Both the position numbers and the translations under genes were made by a program. Shown one piece after another: positions 35,278 through 45,300 of a stretch of 64,000 nucleotides of DNA. The notes below the pieces were generated by a model. That model did no database searches and had not been told where the DNA came from. It was given only the letters and a program-made list of their open reading frames with translations. How positions within the stretch are numbered: position 1 is the stretch's first letter; each line of letters starts with the position of its first letter. The stretch comes from Anaeramoeba flamelloides (taxonomy: Eukaryota; Metamonada; Anaeramoebidae), in contig JANTQA010000060.1 in NCBI GenBank assembly GCA_027625915.1, positions 4,464,001-4,528,000 on the forward strand, read 5' to 3'.

Positions 35278-36309
35278 ACTTTATCTATTAAAGAGAGAAT
35301 TTTGAAGTGACTAAATTTGTAACTTCCAATTCAAAGAGTATCTTGAATAGATACAGCCATTAGAAGTATTTTAATCTTAATTTAGTTTTCAAAAAATAAA
35401 TAAAATTAAAATAAAAATAAAAAAAATTAAAATTGTAAAAAAGATTGTGGTCAAATTGGAATTGGAAATAAACAAGATCAAATAACACCAACAGAAATCA
35501 TTATAAAGGAATTGAGTTCTCCTGATCTGCAGCTTCATATCACAGCTGGTTTGCATTCTAACCATGTTTGGTTTTCCAAGCTTGATCCAATATCGGAAGA
35601 TTTTCTTTATCTTTTCCAAAAAGGTATATTTTGCGATTCTAAAATTAATGAAATTAAAGTTCATAAATTGCTTTTAGAATGGAGAATTGGGGAAACAATT
35701 GATAATATTCAAAAAGTATTCAAAAAGTATTCAAATATTAATATTAAAGAATTCTTAAGATGGGTTTATTCGGATGATTTCAATGGAAAAGAACAAAGTG
35801 TTTTCACGGATATTTGTAAAGATTTTGGAATTAAAAACCCACAAAATTCGCAAAAGTCCTTAAAAAGGGATTTAAAAAATCTGGTTACTGATGAAAAAAC
35901 AAAAGATTTTACAATTTTAATTAAAGTACCATTGGATAAATTAGAAGACAATACTACTGAAAATGATATTCAAATAAATCAAAAGTTGAATGGGAATGTA
36001 CTTAAAGATATGTTAACCGTTGAAAAGGAAATCAAAATACATAAATTAATTTTAATCGCCAGATCACAACTTTATCGTGATATGTTCACCAATATTACCG
36101 AAACAATAAATTCTGTACACGATTATTCTGGGAAATCTTTTCAAACCTTAAAAATCTTTTATAAATTTTTATATACAAGAAAAATTGAATTTGAGAATGA
36201 TGATGATGTAGATTTGATTATTAACGAATTGGAAGATGTGATTGACTACTATCAATTAAATTCAAATTCTTATTTAATAAAAGAATTAGAAAAATTAAAA
36301 AAAAAATAA
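30335..36309 (+). CDS. RCC1-repeat and BTB-domain protein, three exons (598 aa)
   Basis: Exons 30335-30948, 33159-33475 and 35444-36309. Exon 1 ends after KIYATG plus two bases (donor GTTTGT). Exon 2 starts with one base after AG and gives SNEDGNLGLG (phase 2). Exon 2 ends at TWGKN plus one base (donor GTTTGT), and exon 3 resumes DCGQIGIGNK after AAAAAAG (phase 1). Total coding length is 1797 nt, identical to the intronless paralogue at 22676. RCC1-like blades occupy residues 1-345. KDFTILI (about 463) and HKLILIARSQLYRDMF (about 508) mark the BTB half, followed by SVHDYSGKSFQTLKIFYKFL. It has no long acidic run, unlike its paralogue. The two introns make up about 70 per cent of the gene and consist largely of repeats. 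Confidence 0.88.
31295..31551. mobile_element. MITE family D, copy 2, inverted, inside an intron
   Basis: Ends TACTGTTATTTTCCAATTAA and the complement TACTCTTATTTTCCAATTAA. The complement strand carries TTTTTACTCTGCTAAATTGG, matching copies 1 and 3. Length 257 bp. Confidence 0.85.
31765..31941. mobile_element. MITE family F, copy 2
   Basis: Starts AGGGACACGTCTCTATTATT and ends TTTAATCGAGATTAGTCCCT, with TA on each side (31763-31764, 31942-31943). It is in the opposite orientation to copy 1 at 21511. Confidence 0.75.
32320..32720 (+). mobile_element. LINE 3'-end relic (reverse-transcriptase zinc-binding region)
   Basis: One frame reads TLTNCLNRYYYAIDKKSIQK, then CHLCLKHEQKEI, one stop, and INHFLWVYHSYG. 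The C-x2-C...H pattern followed by HFLW fits the zinc-binding region found downstream of reverse transcriptase in many non-LTR retrotransposons. Upstream frames are interrupted several times. No terminal features are visible and the piece lies within the intron of the RCC1-BTB gene in the sense orientation. Confidence 0.5.
33556..33963. repeat. Repeat block K, copy 1 (partner 60157-60560)
   Basis: About 400 bp is almost colinear with 60157-60560, sharing TTTCAAGAATTATTCATAAT, GTAGTATCATTCTAAAATAT, CTCAATTGGATCTTTAAAAT and AAAGCCACAATTCATCTGGA. It starts near GGAACAGAAAA and ends near TTTCTTTGTTCC, suggesting short inverted ends. The open frame at 33848-34066 falls partly in it and is not a gene. 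Confidence 0.8.
34536..35390. repeat. Repeat J (three copies) around a decayed family H copy
   Basis: J is a unit of about 105-130 bp: GAGAGAATTTTGAAGTGA, then ATTTGTAACTTC, a tract ending ACAG(T/C)CATTAGAAG, and TTAATTTAGTTTTC. Copies lie at 34536-34640, 35036-35136 and 35285-35390, with another at 62741-62855 and a partial at 60573-60612. Between J1 and J2, about 34650-34975 aligns with family H (CACCATCAACTAATTTTA, AATGAAAACAAAAAACTAAA, AAATCAAAATTATTTCCAAT). Confidence 0.7.
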
Positions 36310-36404
36310 ATTGAATTAATTTGAAAATTTTTTAATATTATTTTTTTTTTTATTTTTTTTTTGAGAAAATTTAAAAAAAGATACACTCTTGAAACATTTA
36401 TAAA

Positions 36405-36975
36405 CAGAGTTCACATTTTGATTCTTTTTTGAAAAAAAAAAACAATAATTCTTTTTTTGATTCCATCTTAATCATATTATTCTTTTTTTTCGCAATGATA
36501 AATCTCAACTTATTTCTTGTTTACTTTCGTTTTTAATAGAATCCCATCGTTCTCAAAATTTAATAATTAATCAATTTATTTTTATTATTTTCGAAAAGAA
36601 TTGTATATTTTTCAAAAAAATAAATATTTGAGCTTTTTCTTCTTGGTATTTTAGTTTTTATCAACTTTTCTTCAATCCTGATGATTTTACGTTTATTCCT
36701 GGTAAGAAAATTATTTTTCTTTGAAATGAGATCAAAAGATTCTTTTTTTTTTTAATAGACTTTTGGTACCAAATAAAAATTCTTTTAATGATTCTATGGA
36801 ATCAGAATAAAATAATTTTTAATTTTTTTGAAAAATTATACTTCAAATCGACTTTAACAAATGAAAAGTGTTTAATAAAAATTGATTCCATTAGAATCAT
36901 TTTAATATTATGATACCAAATTTTAATTTTTGAGATTCTAAAAATTCCAAAAATGGAATCATTTTGGGAACTCTG
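36405..36975. mobile_element. Non-autonomous hAT-like element (571 bp) with perfect 8-bp duplication
   Basis: Ends CAGAGTTCACATTTTGATTC and the complement CAGAGTTCCCAAAATGATTC are imperfect terminal inverted repeats starting with CAG.G as in hAT elements. They are flanked by identical 8-bp direct repeats TTTATAAA at 36397-36404 and 36976-36983, the duplication length characteristic of hAT. There is no transposase inside. It lies about 95 bp downstream of the RCC1-BTB stop codon and could fall in its 3' UTR. Confidence 0.88.
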
Positions 36976-36983
36976 TTTATAAA

Positions 36984-37971
36984 CATTTAATTATCTAATC
37001 TTCTCTTTTTTCTGCTTTAAATCAAAAAATTTTTATTACAACGACCAATTAAATATCCCCTTTTTTTTTTATTTTTCATTTTTTGTTATCTATCTTAAAA
37101 AAAAAAAATTATTCTTTTATAACTGAAAAACCAAATAGAAAATTTTAAGGTGGTTTGATTAAAAAAAATATATTTTTAAGGGTCTAGTCATTTACCATGA
37201 AAAGGCACCATACCCAAGGGGTGACCTGAGACCAAAAAGGGTATTGTGAAATATGCCTTCTTTTGGTTGACAAAATTCAAATAACAAAAAAAAAAAATTA
37301 CATAGGATCTCTTTGACAAAAAATGAAACGAAGAAAAAGAGTTCTCATTTCTCAAAAAATCAAAATTTAAAAAAAAATTTCATCTTTTCTCATTTTCTAT
37401 TTCAAAAGAGGTTAAATTTCTTTAATTTAAAACAAATTGCTTTCTTGTATTTCGCAATCAATTTTATTCGATTTAGTCTGATCTCTGGTTATTTTAAAAC
37501 CCTCTAAATTTGACCAAGTAAGGATTAGGTAATAGTCTTTCAATAAAAATAACTCATTTGAAAAAAGAAAAAAAAGAAAAAAAAATCACGGAGATCTAAA
37601 AAAGCGCCAAAGAATGACACTTCAAAACAGAGTTTAGTTGTTTTCAGAATTATAATTCACAACCATTCTAATTGGAAATTGAGTGTCGCTCTTTGGAGAT
37701 TTTTTCTAAAAATGTCCTCATTTTTTGTTGTTGATTTTTGGAGATCGATAGTACATCATAAGTTGGTTGGTTTTTGATTGGTGTTAGGTCCTCAATATAA
37801 TTACTAAAAAGGTTTTTTCCATTTCAGAATAAAAAATTTCACCGTAATGACTCGACCCTTAAGAATATATTTTCAATTTAATTTGAAAAATATAATTGTT
37901 TCAGGTTCTATTTAAAAGATTTAACATTTTCTGTATATTTTAAATTTTTATATATTTATTGTTTTTGGATG
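36984..37971. other. Gene-free stretch
   Basis: Contains a less AT-rich patch at about 37190-37240 and 37600-37700 without a usable frame. Nothing was recognised. Confidence 0.45.
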
Positions 37972-38880
37972 TAAACCAGATACCAAAAATTGGGACACAC
38001 TATAAAACGGAAAATACTATGCAAAAAAAACTCAATTTATTATATTTTTTGAAACGTAATATAAAAAATAAAGGTAAATTGCCTAGTATTAAACTTTTTA
38101 TCAAGTAATCATTTTAATCCAAATAATAGAAAAAAAGATAAAACAAAAAAAATAAAAAATGGTGTGTCCAAAATGATGAAACGAGCAAAAGTAAAAAATT
38201 GTATTGATAACAAAGTTGAAATTTAATCAATTAATGTTAATCGATCAATTGATCAGATACCATCAACCAATTGTATGTGATTTTTGGATTAAACAAACTA
38301 AACACAACACATGTGAAGATATGGAAAGTTGTAAAAAATAGAGTTTTTACAATTTCCAAGACAAATGAAGACTTTTATGAATTTATCCAAATTTTGGTAA
38401 TAGTAAATGAAATAACGCTTTGTTTTTTTGATCTCAAAGGTATATTCAATATAAAATATTTATATGAATGCCAATATTTTTATTTGAAATTTTTTTTTTT
38501 TAAGAATTGAAAGATTGGTATTCACTAAATATTATTTTGCTTAAATTATTATTTTATGAAAATAATCTGATATTATATTTACTATTTTAAAAATTTGGAT
38601 AAATTCATAAAAGTCTTCATTTGTCTTGGAAATTATAAAAACTCTATTTTTTACAACATTCATATTTACACTTGTGCAACCTTCTATCAACCATTCAAAA
38701 AAATTCCAGAACTAACGAAACAGATTATAAAACTGGAAAAAAGGAAATGAAAACAAAACAAAAAAGAAAAAAAATAAGATAGTTTGAAAAATCAAAATTA
38801 TTTCCAAATTGAATTTAAAGCGAGGTATTACTATTCTTTCAACTGTGTAAACTGTCTCCAAATATTTGGAATTTAGTTTA
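37972..38880. mobile_element. Family H element, copy 2, carrying nested MITE C
   Basis: The left end TAAACCAGATACCAAAAATT matches the complement of the right end TAAACTAAATTCCAAATATT. Subtracting the nested element (38308-38676) leaves about 540 bp, matching copy 1. The interior shares AATCATTTTAATCCAAATAA and AAAGGAAATGAAAACAAAAC with copy 1. Confidence 0.8.
38308..38676. mobile_element. MITE family C, copy 3 (369 bp), nested in family H copy 2
   Basis: Left end CACATGTGAAGATATGG, complement of right end CACAAGTGTAAATATGAATG, arms of about 100 bp sharing TTTGGATAAATTCATAAAAG (complement). The flanks repeat CAA on both sides. The matching stretch of family H copy 1 (near 5735) reads CAACACTAACCTTCTATCAA with no insertion. 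CAC termini with a 3-bp duplication would suit a CACTA-like origin, but this is tentative. Confidence 0.8.
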
Positions 38881-39384
38881 TGAATGAGAATTGTTTATTA
38901 TTTTTTTTCATCAGATTAAGAGTTTTAAAATTGATGTTTCACAAGTACTCAATTACTACGGGTTTTTTTTTATAAAAAAAAAAAGATTTATGATCTTACA
39001 AAAAAGATTGAATTGGATTTTATTTTTCTGTATTATTGAAATATAGGCTGAGAATTGTTAAATAAATCAAGAAATAATCCAATTAAGTTTAATGGGGAAA
39101 GTTATTGAAGTAAGTTTATTTTAATTCTTTTTAATTAATTTTTTGGAAATTGCTTCAAAATATTTCTGAATTGACAATTTATTTAATAAACCAAATTTAA
39201 GAAGAAAAAAAATTAAAAATTTAGAAAAAATCAATCTAATTATTTATGTATAATTAAAAAAATATTATCAATAAAGATTTATTATTTTTAGTATTAGAAA
39301 AAAAAAAAGAAAACAAAAAAAGAAAACAAAAAAGTGAATTATTCCATTTAATTCCTCTATTCTATAATTTTGGATCTTAATTTT
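38881..39384. other. 3' flank of TTC27
   Basis: AT-rich sequence beyond the TTC27 stop codon; nothing recognised. Confidence 0.45.
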
Positions 39385-42300
39385 TTATTTTTTTTCTTCT
39401 TTTTCATCTTCGTCATCAGAATCGCTAAAATTCATATCTTGTATCGTTTCAAATGCCTCTACGAATCCAAATTGGTAATCATTTGTTTCTTTCTTTTCTA
39501 TCCCAGTCTCTTTCTTTCCTTTACTGGTTTCTTTTTCCTTTTTTTTTTCAATTTCAATTTCTTTCTCGGTTTCTTTCTTTTCTTTAACAATTTCATTTTC
39601 CTTTTTTTCAGTTTCATTTTCCATTTCTTTCATTTCAATTTTTTTATTTTCACTCAAATTTGTGATCTTATTCAACAATTTCTTTTCATTTAATAGTATT
39701 TTATGAATATAATTAAAATCAAAATTGATTTTTTGATCAAATAATTTTTCTAATTCTAAATATAATTCGTCTTTCTTCCAAAATTCATTGGCTAATTTCA
39801 AAGTGCTTTTTAATTGTAGTTCTATTGAATTTAATAACTTTTTTAGATCAATTAAATCTTGATTCTTTTCCAACTGTGAATTTGAAATTGAATTTTGTTC
39901 TTTTTCATTATAATTAACATTAGATAATTTGATCATTGATTTTCTTAATTCAATTGCCGTTTCGAAAACTTCTTGATAGGGATCTTTTTCTGTATACCAT
40001 TTAACCTTTTCCAAAAATTTTAAAGCCTTTTGTCTACTTTGTATTGACTTATTGATAATATTATTTCTTTCCCAAAAAATTGCATAGACATTCCATATGT
40101 CTGGGTTTAAAGGAGACCTTTTTGAGCATTTTTCTAGTAATTGGTGTAATTGATTTTTGAAAAATTTATTCTTCAATTGATTTAAAATGTTCTTTTTTTG
40201 GTCAGAGTTGTATCTTTGGAAAAATTCTTCATTTTCAATGCCCACAAATAAAACTAATTTTCTTAAAACATGAATATTTAATTCCTTTTTACCCATTTGA
40301 AATAATCTATTACCTACATATACAGTTTTTTGGATTTCGCCAACATCTAAACTAAGTAAAAACAAATTTTCCCAGATTTGCCAAGAATTATAATTTTGTT
40401 TTGAGGATTGTGTCAGGGCAAAATAGGCTTCAGATTTCCTGTTCAATCGTAAAAAAATGGTTGCCAAATTATTCCAGGATTCGCCGTCATTAGGCTTTTG
40501 TTTGACACATCTACCATAGGCCGACAATGCCTTTTCATATTGCTTTGTAATTGTTGAGGCATATCCTAATTTAAACCAAATGCTGGGATACAGGGGGTTG
40601 ATTTGTAAGGATTTTTCAAAGTATTTGATCGACTTTTGATACTTCTTTTTTTTATAATAATATTCTGCAATGGATCTCTGTGCTCTTGCATAGGTTTTAT
40701 TTGAATGCTTCCATGCCTTTTTATACCAAGTGATATCCTTATTAATATCACCCATCAAGCAATATAATAAGGATAAATCTGATTTCTTTTTATTGATCAA
40801 TTTTTTGATTAATTTCTCGGCAAGGGAATATTGCTTTTGAAATAAGTAACATTCTGTTAATGCACCCCATGATTCCAGTCTTTGGAAAATTACAATCGCA
40901 GAAGATGAGACACCAATTGATAGCCATAGCTTTGCTAATGATGTTTGGATCTCCCAAAAGTTTGGATAATTTAAACAAAAAAACATTGGGAACCTTTGGT
41001 AATTCTCTGCATATTTTTTTTTTTCAGTTTCATTGTCTTGTTCGTTTTCTTTTCTCTTTTCTTGTTCTTGTTCTTTTTTCTCTTTTTTTTCTTCTTCTTG
41101 TTCTTTTTTTTCTTCTTTTTTTTCTTTTTTCTCTTTTTTCTCTTCTTCTTGTTCTTTTTTCTCTTCTTGCTTTTCTTGTTTTTTCTTCTCTTCTTGCTTT
41201 TCTTTCTCCTTTAGTTTCGTTTTTTCTTTTTGCTTTTTCATATGATTTTTCGAAAATACAGTAGCATATTCCTCATTATAAAATTGATGAACCAATTCTT
41301 TTACTTGGTTTGTAGACCTTTCAATTGTCTTTATTGATCCTTTTTCTAAGATGGAACGATTCAATAAACTAAAATTATGGCAAATCCAATTCAATGGTGA
41401 TGCAAGAATTCTAATGTAATGCGTTTTAATTCTTTCCTTTGTTATTATATTGGTTGGGTTCGTTTTTAAAATATATTCAGAAGTTGCTAAAATAATACAT
41501 TGATCAATTTCATGAATGGGCTTTTTTAAAGATTCGATTTCTTTTTTATTCTTAATATTTAATTTAACTTCGTTTAATAATGTTTCGTCTTGATTTTCAA
41601 CATCTTCTGAAAATAATTCTAAAGTTAATCTCTTTTCTTCATTCGTAATTAATTTATCTAATTTTGATTCTACTTTCAAGACTAATTGTGGGGTTTCGAA
41701 TTGTTGAAATTTGGTTCTTTTCCCTAAAAATCCAGTTAAATCACCTTCAAGGCCAGTTATATCTTTAGCCTTCCCAAGATATTCTTCTGCTTTTTCGTTT
41801 TCATAATAATATAAAGAAATCAAACTAAATTCAATATATATTTTTGCTTTATTATAGATATTTGAAATTTTTTCTAAACATTTTGGTATCATATTTTCAA
41901 TTTCCTTTTTTAATTTTGGTGATGGTCCGCTGATGATCTTTTGTATTATATATTGGATTCTTAAATTCCATAAATAAAATGTCTATTTTAATTATTATTG
42001 TGGATATGATTTAATGAATATAATTATTAAATTTTTCGATAAAAAAAAAAAAAAAGTCATAATTAGATCTAAAAAAAATGTATTGTTTTATAATTATTTG
42101 ATTTTTTCTTTTTTTTTATCTTTTTAAAACATATTCCTGTATTTTTAAATTCAATAATATTTTTTTTTTTATTATTGAATTGAATTTGCATTTATAAGCT
42201 CATAGAACATATAAGATTGCACTCATAGTTTCTATTTTGACATAAATAATAATTATCATAATAATAAAAACTAACTTTCAGACATATAAATTATTAGAAC

Positions 42301-45300
42301 TTGTTTCTATTTTCTCAAAGAATTAAATTAATAGAGTTACCTTATTTCTTTCATCTGGATTATTATCCTTAAACAACAAATTAGTAATTAAACCTTAATA
42401 AATTGATTTTGTGATTTCTCCAAGTGGTAAAAAATACAAGACTTTCAAAATGAATTTAGTTAATTTCTAACCTTAAGAGATTAGCGTCACCCTAGATTTC
42501 TCTATAATTACAGTATGTTATAATTGGGTGTAAATGATATTAGTGCACGATTGCCCAAATAACTTCTAAAAAATCTATTATAAATCTTATTACACAATAA
42601 ATTATTACATTTTTTATTAATGATCACAATTTAAAATTTTTATTTTGGAAATATTTTTTTAAAAGTTCCTTTTCTAAACCTAAAAATAGAAACTCAAAAT
42701 ACAGAATTTTCTGAAAGTATTTCATAAACCGATATTTAGAACTTCCGAAAGTAAATATTTTAATACAATTTTTTAAATTTCAAAGATTAACTCAATAATC
42801 ATCAACATAAAAACCCAAAGACTAAATCATTTTGTTTCCTTTTTATAAAGCAAATTGTAACATCAATATATTTCCAATATTTCAGAAATAATTATTCAAA
42901 AGAATCTATTGGTTGATTATTTAATTGTTTTAATCAAATTGAATTTTTTAGCTATTAATCTACATTTCGCCACAAATTTTTGAAAGGTATTTTGCAACTT
43001 TGGAGTTTGTATATTGATAGTTCAACCTTTAAATTTGTGGCGAAATGCAGGTTTTTTTCTAAAATCATTGGGTTTTTTTAGTAATACAAGGATTATTTTT
43101 AATTGACGAGATCAAAAAATATTACTACTTAACTAAACGATTTTTTAGATGCATTTGAACCATGTAGAACTAATGTGGTTAACACCCAATAACAACATAA
43201 TTTGATCTTAGGCTTCTCCTTTGTAGACGCTAATTCCTTAAAAAAGAAAAAAAAGAAGAATTTTGGAAATTTTTTTGAATTACCTTTTTTAATAAGATCT
43301 TGATATAAATGTGTTAGTTAAAATACAAACCTGTTTATTATTATAACTCGATTAAATACTCAATTATAAAAAATTGAGAAATTGAAACATCAAAAAAAAA
43401 GTTAATTTCAAAAAAAAAAAAAATGGATGAAAAAATGACTATGGTTCTTATTATTATTGGAGAAGCAATGTAAATTACGTGCTAGGCTCTCTTATGCTTT
43501 TATTTCGTTTCAGAAATTTAAGCGTAAAATCATAGATCCCATGATTATTAATTCACAAAAATAGTTTTAAACTGTAAATGTCTATGGTTGTTTTTAAGGA
43601 GCATATTGACTTTCGATCATACATTTCTTTTTTTGTGAAGGGGGGGGGTAATAATGTACCGAGTTTTATATTGGAGTGATCGAGATTTGGGTGTATTTTA
43701 ACTGTCAACATTCTAAGTTGTTAATCCTTATTCGAAAGGTTATAAAAACCACCCAGTGGTAATTTGAAATTGAAATCAAGGTTATGTTTCATAAAACCAC
43801 TAAATTTTCAGAGGTATCATCACAGGCGATTTGAATATTTTTTGGGATTTTATAAAAGATCGAACCTCAATAAGAGTAGGAACAAAACCCATTCAGAATT
43901 TATGTAGTGGATCCAATTCTTGAAAAAATTGACGAGCTCTTACTAGTTTTATTAAAAGTGCTATTTATAAGTTTGGTTGTTTCAAAACACAGAGAACTAA
44001 GATAGTTCCAATCTGTTTAAGAGGGTAAGTACATTTTTCAAATTTTGAGTGTCATCAATTTATGTGATACTGAATCCTTCAAATCATTTCAATTACCAAA
44101 TATATTGAATTTTTAATAAATACTAGAGCGGAATATATTCTATTATAATATATTTACATACCAACTGAAAAATGGAATTCAAAAAAATGAAAAGATTGAT
44201 CAAGAAAAAATAAATAAAAATCATTTATTTCTTGATCTTATCTGTAACATTTGATAGAATTACTTATTCTTTACTTTGGTTTTATTTTTAATTCTTGAAT
44301 GGGAATAATTTTGTTTGGAAAATTATTGAGAAACAAATTACTTTCTATTTCTAAAGAATTTCCAGAAAGAATTTAAAAATCCATAAATCATCTAATTCAT
44401 CTAATTCTAGTTTTGTTTCAGAAAATAGGGATATTTTTGAATTCCTTCTTCAGAAATAAAGATTTATTGGACAAATTTGTTTGATTTTATAATTATTGTT
44501 TTTCCATTAAATTGAGAAACTCAAAATAATTATAATCTGATTCAAATTTTTTCTACATTTTTCAATTATTTTGGGTTGAAATCTTTTGTAATTGTTTTTT
44601 TTTGATTTCAAGAATACAATTTTTTTTGTTTTAATTTTTGAAATAGTAATCATTTGTTTTGGCTTTGTTTGATAAAAATATTTGAAATAAGAATTTTGGA
44701 AACAAATTTGTAAAAAAATGTTTTTGTAAAATAATAATAAAAAATAGCAGTGATTTAAAATCAAAGGAAATAATTTATTCTCATCTTAATTTAAGAAGAC
44801 AAAGAAAGCAATTCTTTAAAAATAGGCTTTGGTTGATTTTTTTTTTTTTTCATTTTTGATTTCAACAAATTTATTTGGAAAGGTGATCTTTTTTATTTGG
44901 TCTTCTAAAAGAAAATATTTGTTTCAAATACACACATACTCTGGTCTATTTTTTTGGTTTACTCTTTGATTAATTTCACTCATTGGTATAAACATATTGT
45001 TAGATCCAAAACATAATTTAATAAAACCAAAAATTTAATCAAAAAAATGTTTCAAAAAATCGAAAAATGAAAGATTTGACTCTAAATTACTTTAGGTTCT
45101 TTTCACAAATAGAGCAGTGAATGGTATTTTGGTTTCAAAAGTTTCAATATCTGTCAGACACTCAAAAAATATTTTTCAGTAATGCTCGACACAATTAGAA
45201 TTTTTCAAAATGGTAAAATGTGCTTACTTCCTTAAAAAATACGTTTGAAATTGAAATTTGATGTCACGTGTGATTAAAGAGGATTCTGATGGTTGGTAAA

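Larger units (their letters stand above)
33476..35443 (+). other. Intron 2 of the second RCC1-BTB gene (1968 bp)
   Basis: GTTTGT...AAAAAAG boundaries, phase 1. Nearly all of it is repeat: block K (33556-33963), three copies of repeat J (34536-34640, 35036-35136, 35285-35390) and a decayed family H copy (about 34650-34975). The last J copy ends only about 50 bp before the splice acceptor, so the acceptor region is practically repeat-derived. Confidence 0.85.

Noticed and set aside
40996-41264. Phe/Ser-rich plus-strand open frames opposite TTC27
   Set aside because: They are the antisense of the Lys/Glu-coding GA-rich tract of TTC27.
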